From Limnomonas spitsbergensis (Eukaryota; Chlorophyta; Chlorophyceae; Chlamydomonadales): a DNA stretch of 64,000 bases. A model generated the notes under the pieces. That model did no database searches. It was not told where the DNA came from and saw only the letters and a list, made by a program, of their open reading frames with translations. Positions 23,735 to 35,867 of the stretch are shown one piece after another. Within the stretch, counting starts at the first letter, position 1; every line of letters starts with the position of its first letter. The position numbers and the translations under genes are program-made. The stretch covers positions 1,860,001 through 1,924,000 of the forward strand of contig JAYJMM010000114.1 in the NCBI GenBank assembly GCA_037349105.1, in the 5' to 3' direction.

Positions 23735-24500
23735 GAGGGTTCAATTAGGGGGGTAGGGGAGGGATCAATCGGGGGGGTAAGAGAGGGTTCAATCGGGGGG
23801 TAGGGGAGGGTTCAATCGGGGGGGTAGGGGAGGGTTCAATCGGGGGGGTAGGGGAGGGTTCAATCGGGGGGGTAGGGGAGGGTTCAATCGGGGGGGTAGG
23901 GGAGGGTTCAATCGGGGGGGTAGGGGAGGGTTCAATCAGGGGGGTAGGGGAGGGTTCAATCGGGGGGGTAGGGGAGGGTTCAATCGGGGGGGTAGGGGAG
24001 GGTTCAATCGGGGGGGTAAGAGAGGGTTCAATCGGGGGGTAAGAGAGGGTTCAATCGGGGGGGTAGGGGAGGGTTCAATCGGGGGGGTAAGAGAGGGTTC
24101 AATCGGGGGGGTAGGGGAGGGTTCAATCGGGGGGGTAGGGGAGGGTTCAATCGGGGGGGTAGGGGAGGGTTCAATTGGGGGGGTAGGGGAGGGTTCAATC
24201 GGGGGGTAAGAGAGGGTTCAATCGGGGGGGTAAGAGAGGGTTCAATCGGGGGGGTAGGGGAGGGTTCAATCGGGGGGGTAAGAGAGGGTTCAATCGGGGG
24301 GGTAGGGGAGGGTTCAATCGGGGGGGTAGGGGAGGGTTCAATCGGGGGGGTAGGGGAGGGTTCAATCGGGGGGGTAGGGGAGGGTTCAATCGGGGGGGTA
24401 GGGGAGGGTTCAATCGGGGGGGTAGGGGAGGGTTCAATCGGGGGGGTAGGGGAGCGTTCAATCGGGGGGGTAGGGGAGGGTTCAATCGGGGGCAGGGAGG
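23735..24500 (-). repeat. Minisatellite replacing most of ABCG NBD2
   Basis: About 30 copies of a 24-25 bp unit, GGTAGGGGAGGGTTCAATCG plus a G run. It lies exactly where the exons for the second ABC signature, Walker B and H-loop should be, between the Walker A exon (24641) and the first TMD2 exon (23711). Confidence 0.93.
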
Positions 24501-25009
24501 GTGGCCAGGGGTGAGGAGAAGGTTCAATCAGGGGGGGAGGAGAGACGTCAATCGGGTAGGGAGGAGGTGGCCATTGACACGGACGTCACCGGTGATTGTG
24601 CCGACTGTCTTGCGGCCAGCGAGGACATCCATCAGGGTCGTCTGCATAGGGAAAAGAAAAGGAAGACGGGTGGACGGTTTAGCACGGAGGCATAACACAA
24701 CTTAACCACTCATGCCACCACAGACCCCTAGTCGAGTGACTCAAAACCCATGGCATGCCCTTTGCACCCTATGGCATGCCCACCTTTCCCGCTCCCGATA
24801 CGCCCATGAGCGCCATGAGGATGCCTGGGCGGAATGAGCCGGTGATGTCAGTCAGCAACATCAACTCAGGCACAATGCCTTGGGCCTTAAACTCGGCATT
24901 GCCTGTGGGGGTGGAGGGCGAGGGGCACAGAGTGGCTCAAGTAGGTGCAAAGGTTTGGGGTTTAAGGGGTCAAGCAGAAGGGACAGAGGTCTGGGTCCTA
25001 GGGTTCAGT

Positions 25010-25125
25010 TCGGCTAGCGTTCAGGTCGGCTAGGGTTCAGGTCGGCTAGGGTTCAGGTCGGCTAGGGTTCAGGTCGGCTAGGGTTCAGGTCGGCTAGGGT
25101 TCAGGTCGGCTAGGGTTTCAGAGTG
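25010..25125 (-). repeat. 16-bp tandem repeat (GGTCGGCTAGGGTTCA)
   Basis: About seven copies in an ABCG intron, highly uniform. Confidence 0.92.
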
Positions 25126-25734
25126 GGGCTGGGTACTCAAGTAGCATACAATGCCCCTTGGCCAATAAGTTCCAAGTTCATGTCAAGTCTCGCACCGGCT
25201 GGAAGGGCTGGAAGTTCAAGTATGGAATAAATATCATTTCATGGCTACCCCCAACTGGCAGGGCTGGCAGGTCAAACATGGCATGACGGTCCCTTCAAAT
25301 GTTGTCCATCTCGCTGCTGTACCTGGGCTCCCGGGCGGCAAGGGCACGATGTATTGGATCTTGTTGAAGGAGACACCAGCCGGCGTGAATGAGCCTGTCG
25401 CCTTCTCGGTCTTGATCTTAGCCTGGTTGGCCTCAATGTTCATCAGCTCAGTCCCCTCGGCCAGGCCTTGAGGAGTGCCGGGCTGTTGGAAGAGGGAAGA
25501 GAGAGAGAGAGAGAGAGGGAGAGAGAGGAAGGTAAATAAAGTGATGCGCATGTGAGGGTGAGATGGAGTCTTGGGCAGGTGGGCAATGGCCCATGGGTAG
25601 AATCATAAGGAGAAGCAGGCTTCACGAGGGGAAAGAGGGCTGGAGAGGAGGTCGTCTACCAGAGAGAGGGGAGTCATAACGATGTGGGTCATGAAGGGTC
25701 AGATGGGAGGGAGTCAGATGTGATGGGGGGGGCA

Positions 25735-25880
25735 GCAGGGCGGTAACCACTGGACCAAAGGGGACCAATCCTTGACCGGCCTATGGCCAGTGGCCTAAGC
25801 AGCAGGGCTTGTCGAACCAGGTCCCCACAGCCCCTGGCTACAATGCTGACTTGTGGCAGAGGCCTTCACCTTCAGAATAT
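25735..25880. repeat. Dispersed repeat family A copy in ABCG intron
   Basis: Shows CCACTGGACCAAAGGGGACC then TTGACCGGCCTATGGCCAGT and AAGCAGCAGGGCTTG, as in other family members. Confidence 0.65.
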
Positions 25881-25900
25881 ACACAGCATGGCTTTCGTAC

Positions 25901-26330
25901 CTTGACGATGATCTGTGGCGCCGCTTTCTGCTCCTCCTTCTCCGGATGCACCTTGGACCCCGCCTTGTCGCCGTCAACGGTGGCAACGCGCGTGTTCAGG
26001 AAATCCTGTGAAAGGGGGGAGAGAGGGGTGGAGAGGGGTCAGCCAAGGCACCCGGTGTGGGGTGGAGAGGTGTGGAGAGGGGTTAATGAAGGCACCTGCT
26101 GAGGAGCGTGGGGGCTTGCCAATCTGGCAACCATACAGCTGTTGTGCTGTTTTTCGGAGATAACACTCCCTATATACCGGTAAGTGGTGGTCTTATATAA
26201 GTGGGGGTGGTTATTCAAAGAGGTTGGCCATTTCGAGCCTGCCCCTCTCCGCCTCTGCTCCGCCCTCCCCTCCCTGCCTTGTTGCCGGTGACAGTCGCGA
26301 CACGATTCTTTAGAAAATCCTGGAGAAACA
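25901..26330 (-). repeat. Duplicated ABCG linker exon, one copy degenerate
   Basis: Exon 25901-26005 encodes DFLNTRVATVDGDKAGSK, ends with donor AAG|GTACGA and keeps phase. A second copy with its own acceptor at 26319 encodes DFLKNRVATVTGNKAG but loses the pattern and the donor afterwards. The period is about 314 bases. Confidence 0.8.
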
Positions 26331-26691
26331 ATGCATACAAACGGAGACTGAGCGGGGCACTGGCGGAGGAGGAAGGGGAGCACCTCCCCAGCCACGTTCG
26401 CGTACGCTAACCCGTCTCAGAGAGGATACGCAAGATGAGGCGACAAGAGGCAAGTAGCGGTTACTTGTGGCGATTGCCCCGGCCAGCCCCTCTGACATTT
26501 AAATTGTATCTATATCTACATACCTAAATCAATGCATGTGTTTAAATATTCATATTCGCCTCACCTGGGAGAAACTGGGGACCGAGGTGGCCAGTGCTGC
26601 ACGAGGAAAGGGTGAACAGGGGGAGGGGGGGGGGAGATTAGGGGGGGTGACTGTGTCAGGGGGATTGAATACAGGGATATTTGTATGCATG

Positions 26692-26695
<4 letters not shown>

Positions 26696-26735
<40 letters not shown>
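26696..26735. repeat. TA dinucleotide microsatellite
   Basis: An uninterrupted ATATAT run of about 35 bases. Confidence 0.97.
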
Positions 26736-26737
<2 letters not shown>

Positions 26738-27661
26738 TTATTTAAGAGTATCCTTGTTCGTTTTGTACTGGGGCGCTTAGGGTAGCTCTAGCAACAGTGT
26801 AGCAGAAGCTGTAGCAAAAAAGAAATAGCGATTGATACTGTGGGAGTGCCCCTCTCTCCATTCCCTTTCAGATCCTCACCTGGCATCCAGGCCAGCAGGA
26901 ATGCGACCATGACGTTGAGCATGATCCAGTGGCCAAACAGGACGAGTGCCGACACCCAGATCATGTGGCAGCAATCGCAAGCAAGGACACAGGCAGGCAG
27001 CAGGGTGTTAGCGGCCTGCCTCAGAGATGAAGAGTTATGAAGGGGTACAGAGAGTTCCAAACATGTACAGGGAGTTACAAAGATGTAAAGGATCTAGATC
27101 TATTGGGTCCTCACCTGTCGGTCCAAAGGTTGCGTGTCTTGAGTACTGCGTCACCCAGTCGGATCATCTCCCCGTTGTAGTTGGTGAGGGTGTCCCAGCG
27201 CGGGTCGGTCATCTCATTCAGGAAAAGCGCCTGCTGAGCGTAGGTGAGCGGGCTGATCCAGTACAGCTGCGAGAGAGGGAGAGGGGGGGGAGAGGGGGTG
27301 AAAGAAGGATGGAGGGAGGGGGCGAGATCAGGCACAGTGGTCAAGTTTGGCGTAAGCAAGAGTCCTCACAGGACTGTCCTCACTGCTGGATACAATCCAG
27401 ATCTTCAGCTGGATCCACTGCCTCGAGAAAAACATCCGCCCAGATCCCATCACAAAACCCCCAGGAAGATCTGTCGACCACAACCAGATCTCTTCCAGAT
27501 CCCAGATCTCACCCAGATCCACCAGGGGTGGATGGCGTCCTTGTTCATCACAAAGCCCGACAGGATCATGTTGAGGATGACAGCGAGGTTGCCGTAGCTG
27601 TTAGCCACCTCGAAGGTGCGGCCGAGGGCAGCAAGGAAACGGAACATGCCAACAGCGACCT

Positions 27662-27810
27662 GGAAGTGTGGAGGGTGGGTGTGAGGGGCATTAGGACAGG
27701 GGTGTGGGCAGAGTGGGTGGGTGCGAGGGGCATAAGGATAGGAGTATGGGGAGGGTGGGTGGGTGTGAGGGGCATGAGGACAGGGGTGTGGGGAGGGTGA
27801 GGGCTAGAGC
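27662..27810 (-). repeat. Three-copy G-rich tandem repeat after an ABCG acceptor
   Basis: Units of about 42-50 bases, of the type GGGTGTGAGGGGCATGAGGA followed by CAGGGGTGTGGGGAGGGTG. It begins next to the acceptor of exon 27513-27659. Confidence 0.8.
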
Positions 27811-29649
27811 TTGAGTGGAGAGGTGAGAGATGTGTGACAGGTCCAGGTCTACCAACATGCATGCCAGGGTCCCTAGCCTGGTTCCCCGCTGCATTGAGAG
27901 CTCACCTGAGAGGACAGGATGAAGATGCCCCAAAAGATAAAGAGGCGGCTGGCGCTGGGCGCAAGGCCTGCGGGGAGGGCAGAGTAACTGCGGGGTGTGG
28001 AAGATGAGTGGACCGGAAGAAAGAGCCTCGAAGGTACACTCTCACAGCCAGGGGTGACAAATCAGACTTTTGGATTATAAGTGTTACCAGATTGTGCTGT
28101 GATGGTTGTCCTTCCCCCCTCCCCCTTTCCCCCTCCTTTCCCTGTCCCCCTCTCCTTTCCCCTCCCCGGCCCCAGTCTCACCTGTGGGGAAGTAGACAAT
28201 GAATGTGAATATGGTCGCATCCACGATGGAGAAGGGCAGCCGCAGGATGGCCCCGGGTACCGTGTAGGCCCAGGCGGGGAACAACTGCATGGAGCGATGC
28301 TTGTAGAAGGTAGGCAAGGCAAAGCACTGCGCAGCATGGGCAGCGGGAGGGAGGGGGCAGCCACGTTGGCAGTGGGACGGACAGGGGATGGGGGGGAGGG
28401 AGCTTGCCAACCACACTCAACACCATGCCCATCTTCATACAATAATTTAAACCTGTCCGACATCACTTTGAATCCCCTTCACCCTAAAGGTCGATGCGTC
28501 CCGCTCCAGCTGTGCCCCACACTCACCACTGTGCCCATCTCCGGGAACATGTTCCACTGCAGGCAGAGCAGGGAATGGGGACAGTGTTAGAATGGCAGAA
28601 CAGGGAGGGGCGCGAGAGCTTATCACATGGGCATCAAGGCATAGAGGGTGGGGCATGAGAGATCATCACATTGGTATAACGGGCACCAAGAGGGGCGTGG
28701 CATCACACAGGGCACTCGCCATGTGCTGCCTTCTTCACTGCCCTTGTGTTGTATCTATGGATGGATCTGGGATAGATCTGAGGTAGATCTGGGATAGATC
28801 CGAGGTGTGCCTGGCATCTCCTCGTCCACCCCCTCCCCCTGCTCCAGCTCTCACCATGGCTGTGATGGTTGTGAAGAACAGCAGGCCCAGGTACACCTGA
28901 CCCCCCTGGATGGTGTCGGTGTGCATGTTGGTGCGCAGGAACAGCGTCGCGCACAGGATGGCAACCAGAGTGGTCTGGAACTCCTGGAACCTAAGGAGGC
29001 AAGGGGGGAGGGGTTGATGGGTTGGATTATGTATGGATGCAGGCGTCTGAAGACGAGCGGCATGCGAAGGGTGGTGAGGAACATATGGCTGAGCGTGCAG
29101 CAAAGTGTAGGTTAGTGGCAGCTTTCTTCCTCCTGATCTCTCGAGTGGTATATTAATGTATAATGTTTCTAGAAAATTAGATCGGAGCAACATTCGTAAG
29201 GTAGCCCCTAAACCCTAAGATCCTCACATGTAGATGAACATGTTGCGGGTCATGAGCAGCGCGTCGCGGTGAAGCAGCGCCCGGAACAGCTACTTGCTGT
29301 CCAAGGCGTGCGTACAAGCGCGTCAGCCTTATAGGGCTCTACGTTGGGGTCGTCGGGCTTCTTGTTCGGGCAGGCGCAGTTGGGCACGACGATGTGCACC
29401 GGGCGCAGATGGCCCGGCGTCGCTGAGTACTGTGCACGCGCGATGCCGCCGGGTGACTTTTCGAACGCGTCGACAAACTGGCGCACAGAGATGAAATCCT
29501 TAGTGGCAGAGTTGGGGAGGTACTGGGCCTGGTCCTTGCGGGAGGTGACTTCCTGCATGGGGTCAAGGGGGGTAAGGAGGTGAGGGGAGGGGAGACTGGG
29601 ATGGCGGGGTGAGTATGGGAAACAGGAGTATGTGTGTGGGGTGAGGGGC

Positions 29650-29800
29650 AACATGGGGGCTTAAACTTTAGCTACAAGACGTGGAACCGAACAGCATGGC
29701 TGGCCTATGGGGCTGGGACCTGCAGTTGGAGCCAGGAGGTTGCTGAAACTTAGCTGAATAGTGGCTGAACAATAGCCAAGCCATGAAGCCCTGTTCCCTG
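29650..29800. repeat. Dispersed repeat family A fragment
   Basis: Shows AGCATGGCTGGCC, a GGGACCTG motif and TAGCTGAATAGTGGCTGAAC, shared with family A tails. Confidence 0.5.
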
Positions 29801-30671
29801 CATCCTCACCTGAAGGAAGTCCGCTACCTCCTTGCGCTCGGGGATCACGAAGCCAAAGCTGCTGAAGAAGGGAACGACCTGCAGGAAGGGTGGAGGCAGG
29901 AGGTTACAAAGGTAACAGGGGTTACAATCCCTGCCACATGTTACAGGGGTTAACAGGGGTTACTCGATCTGCACGCACCAGCAGCATGGGGAAAATAGTC
30001 TGCATCACACACCCCGCGATTTGTATGCATGGCGCACCTCCTCCCGGGTCCCGCGTTAGATGCTGTGCCCCTCGGACATGACCATGATGTCATCAAAGAG
30101 GTTGAAGACCTCTGCGAAGGGTGCAAACATAAGGGTATAAGGGGGGGGATCATGTCATCCAAGGTCACAGGACAGTAGCTTCAAGCAGTTCACAAAGGGC
30201 TGGGTGGGGAGCAGGTACCCAGAGCAACCTGGGTTCTAAATGTGAGGATGGACGGGATTGAGGTCTTGGCGAAAGGATGAAATGGACCGGCAGGCATGCA
30301 TGCACCGGCAGGCATGCCCTACCCGGGTACATGTGAGGCTTGTGTGTGATTTGGAGGTTGGACGCACCTGGTGGCGGCTGCAGCAAGGACACGACCACCG
30401 TGGTCTCCATGCAGTGGTAGTAGTTGCGCAGGCAGCTGAGGATGGGCAAGGAGGAGTGGAGGCAGGGAGATGATGGGTCAGGTGGGGATGATGGAGGCAT
30501 CAGTAAAAGGTGGGATAGATGGCAGGTGGGTGGACAGACTATGTGTTGGCCGGTTTTCTTCTGGATCTCATACTTTTATACTATCATGAAATGGCTCTAG
30601 GCTGTGATGTAGCTGAATTGTAGCTGAACAGTGGCTTAACTTAACCCCCTGATCGACAGTCCTGCACCCAC

Positions 30672-30814
30672 CTGTTGATGAGGAAGGTGGTTGACGAGTC
30701 CATGAGCAGCACCTTGGCAGGCCCCACCATCATCTCCCCCGTGGTCACGCGCTTCTTCTGGCCGCCAGAGACGCCGCGGATCATTTCATTGCCAAGCCGA
30801 GTCTCGGAGCAGAC
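30672..30814 (-). pseudogene. ABCG NBD1 signature exon lacking the Walker B glutamate
   Basis: The exon encodes the ABC signature [13 protein letters not shown] and then [14 protein letters not shown] relatives read MDEISTGLDSSTTF here. Seven residues (EISTGLD), including the catalytic glutamate and the D-loop, are missing by an in-frame 21-base deletion near 30698. The deletion lies between two Asp codons, which suggests slippage or microhomology. Splice sites on both sides are intact. Confidence 0.85.
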
Positions 30815-31714
30815 CTGGGTGGGTGGGTGGTGGGATGGGCAGGAGCGGTGAGTAACAAGGCAGCAGAGGAGAGGTAGGGGTGCAATTGCAGGACAAAGCC
30901 CCTGGGGATTCGGGAGGCCAAGGTGGTGTAAGCACACCAGAGAGGAGAAAGGGCGGGAGCACTCCAATGAGCCCATCATTCGACCCTGGGTCCAAGTGCT
31001 TCGAGGCGCGCCTACCTCCAGGCCCAGCACGCGGAGCATGAGGTCTGTTGTGGCTGATGTATACGGTGGCTGATGTATACGGAGCGCCTCGTTGCAAGTT
31101 TTGTTTGCAGTTATCTGTCGTCCCTCACCAAGGCCTCCCTTCGGCTTCTTCCCCACGCATGCTTGACCTGTTTAACAAGGTGTGGCTCCTGATTTGTGCC
31201 ACACCTTTGGATGTCAAGTACGGTATCATGGCCGGCATTCTGCATAGGCGTTGCACCACCAAGCTCCGGATGTGTACCATATTTTCCAGCCCGTCAATCT
31301 GCCTTGGAGTTCAGATGCACCAGAGCAGATTTCGTAGACATGTCACCTCCTGGCATCCCCACTGCAGTAGTATGTCATCCCCCCAAAGTGCTTTACTGCC
31401 GGACGGCGTCCACTCACCTGTATTTTCATTTAGGATATATATGACTATATGAGCAGTTTCTTTCCTGTCATTTGTGCCATTGTTCTTAGGTTGGTACGTT
31501 TCCATTGCTTCCGAAATCATTTGAAGCAAATATGTGCGCATCACCTTGGAACCTCCATCCGTGGCCTCAGATATGTAGCACTGATTCCTTAATGCTCATG
31601 CCACAATCCATGAGTGCATGGTAGATTTCTTGCTCTCATTCATCATCTATTGCTCTAGTGCTCCATCTATACATCCTCAAATTGTGATTTCAGCATGGTG
31701 GCATTTGTATGTCT

Positions 31715-32210
31715 GATTGCCAATGACGTGACATCTCTGGGCCCTGCTAAAAATGGCTCGACTCTGTTGGCGCCTGATTAAAGAATTGGGAGGAAAGGAC
31801 GAAACAAACACAAAGGGGCAGGACAAAATAACAGGAGGAAAAGTAGGAAATAAAGTGAAGGGACAAAACAAAAGGCTGGAAAAGGAAGACAAAAGAAGCT
31901 CCATCCTCTCAAAACGTCTGCGCCTCAACGATATCTACCGCGTCTTCCACAGTTCCACAAAGGCCAGGGCATCCCACCCAAGCCTGCCCCGGTGCAACTA
32001 GAAGAAGTCTCTAGCACCTTTCGGAGGACCTGCCCAAGTGCCCATCCCCGCTGCCTAAGTTTATCCTGCATGCTAGGGCATTTAAAGCATGCATGCATCG
32101 CGTCCTCCACATGATCGCCGTCGCCCCGAGCCCAACATTGCTGGCAGCCGGCACCGTCTGTCATGCTGCTGACCACTGTCATTCCTCTAGTCAATGACAT
32201 TACACCTCTG
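31715..32210 (-). mobile_element. LINE 3' fragment with zinc-knuckle-like tail
   Basis: Minus-strand frame 31925-32200 encodes CQQCWARGDGDHVED and HACFKCP, nearly identical to the fragment at 17.8 kb. It ends at 31715 in the family terminus GGGCCCAGAGATGTCACGTC. Confidence 0.72.
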
Positions 32211-33390
32211 GGCCCTGCTCAAAAGGCTCGGCCGCGTGGGCGCCCAACTGTCCCTTTGGAAGAAAATAAACTTAAGGTCAGAGGGAAAGAAGGAGAAGAA
32301 CATAAAGGAGAAAGAAATACCCCCCCCAAAAGGAAAAGGCAGCCCAAAGTATGTTTGCCCCTCTCAAGCCTATTCCCCAAGAAGGCGAAGAAAAGCAACA
32401 AATCTGGGCCTCAACAAAGCGTAAATGTCCTGAACAAAAGTCGGAGCCTCCCATCCAAGCCAGCCCGGGTACAGCTGTTTAAGTCTTTGGCGCCATCCGG
32501 AGGGCCTGCCCAACCTGTCTCCCTAAGCCTCTCCTTCAAGCTAGGGTAATGGAAGCAGACATGCAGCCCAATACCGTTGGCAGCACCGTCCGTCACGCTG
32601 CTGACCACTGCGCCGATTTCTAGTGTCAGCCGTGCTGACGGCGCCGAGCCGCAGCCTTAAGTTTGTGTGCACGCAAGCACACTCCCTTCGGCTGGTGCGG
32701 CCCCTGGCCTGCGCCAGCACGGAGCCCGCCGTAGACTGTAACCAGGTGCGATAGGCGGCTGCAGACCTGTCCTGTAGTGTCAACCGTGCTGACGGCGCCG
32801 AGCCGCAGCAAGTTTGTGCGCACGCAAGCACACTCCCTTCCGCTGGTGCGGCCCCTGGCCTGCACCAGCACAGCGCCCGCCGAAGACTGCAACCAGGTGC
32901 GGTAGGTGGCCGCATACCTGTGTTCAGTGGCAGGATCTCTGGGGTCCCCTCTGCCAGCTGCATCCACTTGCGTCCACTCGTATACTGCATCGACTAGCTG
33001 TGACAGGTAGCGGCTGTAGGTCAGTCGCTGTCTGACGCAGTTCCGTGTGGGCTGATCTCAGCTCCAGCTCCAGCAAGGCACCTAGCAATTCACTGCACCA
33101 ATTGCGTTCTCTGGTGCCCTGCCTGACACCGAGCTGCATGTCGGTTGCCATGGCTGCCGCCATCAGTGAGCTGTCTTGCTGTGCTGCTGGTGAGACCGCT
33201 GCCTTGTAGAAGCGAAGTACATGCTGCCACCAACTTCGCTGCAACAGCTGGATCAGTCCAGCTCCCTCATGACCCCCCAGCTAGCAGCGGACGCAGGTAG
33301 CCCTGCAGCCTGGCGCAGATGCTGGAGGAAGCTGGACTGCATCCTGCTCTTGAGGCAATGCCGCGGCCTGAGGTGGTTGGAGAAATAAGT
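32190..33390 (-). mobile_element. Second LINE fragment, internally duplicated
   Basis: Ends at 32190 with the family terminus (GAGCAGGGCCCAGAGGTGTA). Upstream on the minus strand are stop-broken frames (HVCFHYPSLKERLRETGW, EGTPEILPLNTGMRPP, HCLKSRMQSSFLQHLRQAAG) that match the copy at 17.5-18.6 kb. A segment of about 150 bases around 32620-32920 is tandemly duplicated within the element. Confidence 0.7.
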
Positions 33391-33394
33391 GTCA

Positions 33395-35380
33395 TGGTAA
33401 CATATTATACATGGCTGGAGGGGATTCGCCCTCCTTGAAGAACAGGTGGGCCGGTAAAGCAAAGAGGGGGAGAAATAGCCAGTTTTGGAACGGTGCAGGG
33501 TTTAGGGTTTTACAAGCTGGGCCCTGCTAAATGCTTGGCTGCGTGGGGCTGGTAGGGTATGAGGAAGCTCATGTACGGCTACCATGCACAGCCAAAACTA
33601 ATATGGCGCAACCATGTTATCATGCCATTCTCTTTGAGAGGGGCAGGAACATGGAACCCAGCGATATTGATAGGGGGGGAGAGAGAATCGTTTGGCAGGT
33701 TTGATCCCTCAACTATTGGGTTGGATGACACTACTTGGATCTAGTATGTTTGGCATGATAGATGTTTTTGGCTTCGGTTATGGAGGGCAGGACCCAGCAA
33801 GGCAGAAGGAGCATGTGAGGGGCATAGATGTGCATAAGGAGGAGCAAGTGCAAGGCATGAGTGTGAACATGAGTGCCGGAGAAACATGTGCAGGGTATGA
33901 ACATGAGAGTCAGTGTGGAGGAGGACTCATGTGAGGGCATGGGTTCCCATGCACGAAAAGTGTGTGAGGGGCATGGTTGCCAAAGCCCATGCTAGCAACT
34001 AATAACCTCTCCCAGTCTATGCCCAAGACTGTCATATCGAGGCTGGGGAGCAGCCACCCAAGGCGCAGCGATAATGATAGGACGCTCTGGGACAAGTTTC
34101 CCGTTTACGCTGTATGCAGCGCAGTCAAATTCAACACGCTCGCGTGATGTCGCTCGTCGTGATAGGCTTTGGTGGCTTATGCACGGGCTGGGTCACTGGG
34201 AATCTGGGAGGTATGGGGGCGGGGCGGCAGTGAAATAGGCCGAGGCTGACACGAAATTAAGGATGCATGCTCGAGAAGTGGCACAGCGTGGTTGAGGACA
34301 AGACACAGAGATATGGTGTGGGGAGTGTGTATTCGTATAATGGGGAGGAGCGCGAACGCTACAACCCCCTACCAGAAATTAAACGGTGCAGTACGCCACT
34401 TGGACGCCTGCTGCTGAACCCGCCCACGAGGTGCAATGTGGGCAGAGACAACAGAGGGACAGCCTTGGTGATCACTGTGCCCACCCCGTCAGGTAAGTAT
34501 GATTTCAACAACGTCGTGAATGTATATGGAGGACTGTACAGGGGATGATGTACAAGACATCGATGGTGGGGTCTGCAAGATGTCTCACACCATACTGCCT
34601 GTTTCCTATTTTCCTTGTATGGATGGTAATTCTAGGTGCTGATGCATGCCCATGCCCATACCCAAGCCCATGTCCATGCCCATGCCCTGATGCCCTTGCC
34701 AGACATGCATATGTATTATGCGCTCTATCACTACGGTGCCGTAGGCCCGGCCGCCTGGGCGTCCATTTTATTTTGTTTGCCTGGACCATGAACCGCCTGC
34801 CATGCTAATTTGGTCCCAGTTTGGTTCCCATCCAGCCTTTTGCTGCCTTGGGGTGGCCTTGGAGCCCGCCGTAGGTGGCATCGTGGCTTACAAATAAAGA
34901 ATACCTTGTCCCGCCTCATGGTCCATGGTCCATGGTCCGTGCTCCCCATAGGCCCCCTCACGCACTTGAGGCCCTGGGGATATCGAGCTGTTCCCGCACG
35001 GCTCTGCATGCCCCCCTCACCCATATCCCCATATGGCGGCTGGGCCACGGCGATGGGCTAGGCCTCCATTACCTAAAAGCTCAATGATGATTGGAATCCC
35101 ATGTCCCTGATGCACTGCCGTGCCCGTACGGGACAGAGGAAGAAAGAAAATGCATATCCCTTAGTGTTCACATCATCGTAAATTGTCTCTTTAATTATTT
35201 CAATGAGCTCCAAGCTCTACATCATGGCCGTCGTGGCATGCAGAACCAGGCCTAGCTATTGGGGCCATGGGGCCTTTTCCTTCTCGGGGCGGTATTTCTT
35301 TCTCCTTTGTGTTCTTCTCCTTTTCCTTCTTCTTTCCTCCTTCTTTCCTTTTTCCCTCTTACCCTAAGTTACTTTTCTTT
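33395..35380. other. Region without recognised genes
   Basis: An open plus-strand frame at 34267-34548 (93 codons) has no motif I know. Family A-like text lies near 34800-35000. CATGCCCATGCCCA short repeats occur near 34640-34690. Confidence 0.4.
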
Positions 35381-35389
35381 TCTCCCAAT

Positions 35390-35460
35390 AATACAGTTGG
35401 GCGCCCACTCGGCCGAGCCTTTTTGAGCAGGGCCCAGAGGTGTAATGTCATTGACCAGTG
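35390..35460 (+). mobile_element. LINE 3' terminus, plus orientation
   Basis: CAGTTGGGCGCCCACTCGGC through GAGCAGGGCCCAGAGGTGTA to ATGTCATTGAC. It is the sense copy of the terminus seen inverted at 11.1, 17.5, 31.7, 32.2 and 51.5 kb. Confidence 0.7.
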
Positions 35461-35800
35461 CCACAGTAGGCCGGATGAGTTTTGGTTCCCATCGGCCCAG
35501 TGGTGCTGCCCAACGGTTTGCCAGGCATGTCCAGGAGGACTCAAAACAAATGTTATCCGGTCGATTGCAGTTGTCAGACAAGATATGCTGCCTCGCTGTT
35601 TTTTGTTTATGTTGCTTAGGCTACATTTCAGCGACAGTACAGCATGGCCCACGGCCGTGGGGCAGGCTGGGTAAGCTGGTCTAGCATGCCTTGCTGCTTG
35701 TGCTGCTGCCATGGGTCACATGCCGTAGGTCAGTCAAGGTTTAAGCCTCAAAGGCCCAATGATAGCTGCCCAGCGGCCTGCTTAACATCGTTTGCGTGCA
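35450..35800. repeat. Dispersed repeat family A copy
   Basis: Contains GGTTCCCATCGGCCCAGTGG, GGCTACATTTCAGCGACAGT and GCCGTGGGGCAG. It abuts the LINE terminus at 35460. Confidence 0.55.
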
Positions 35801-35867
35801 CACTAAAATAAACATTTTGATCTGGTTGTTCGAAATTAAATTGTTACGCTAAGGTACGCCCCTTTCC

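Larger units (their letters stand above)
19894..31085 (-). pseudogene. ABCG: Decayed PDR-type ABCG transporter, 5'-truncated
   Basis: Full-size ABCG/PDR pumps have the order NBD1-TMD1-NBD2-TMD2 and export drugs, lipids or hormones across the plasma membrane. Exons I could place: about 31016-31085, 30672-30814, 30368-30435, 30038-30111, 29810-29878, 29228-29552, 28855-28990, 28527-28556, 28182-28326, 27906-27967, 27513-27659, 27115-27266, 26880-about 27014, 26565-26596, 25901-26005, 25323-25482, 24784-24902, about 24560-24641, 23564-23711, 22847-22949, 22371-22519, 21963-22102, about 21510-21650, 20710-20809, 20404-20478, 19894-19965. Diagnostic text: [26 protein letters not shown]-free NBD1 end [43 protein letters not shown]. 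Defects: no first Walker A exon, no Walker B Glu in NBD1, TAA at 30056-30058, frameshift plus TAG at 29290-29292, most of NBD2 missing, frameshift near 21610. TMD exons remain well conserved, so decay looks recent. Confidence 0.85.

Noticed and set aside
24195..24527. Minus-strand frame of repeated RLNPPLPP
   Set aside because: Translation of the 24-bp minisatellite; it has no start, splice or family context.
30038..30111. TAA in ABCG as evidence for a variant genetic code
   Set aside because: LHCII ends with TAA exactly at the family's usual C-terminus, so TAA is a normal stop; the TAA in ABCG is a mutation of a Tyr position.
34267..34548. 93-codon open frame on the plus strand
   Set aside because: No recognisable motif, no repeat link and no splice evidence; not listed as a gene.
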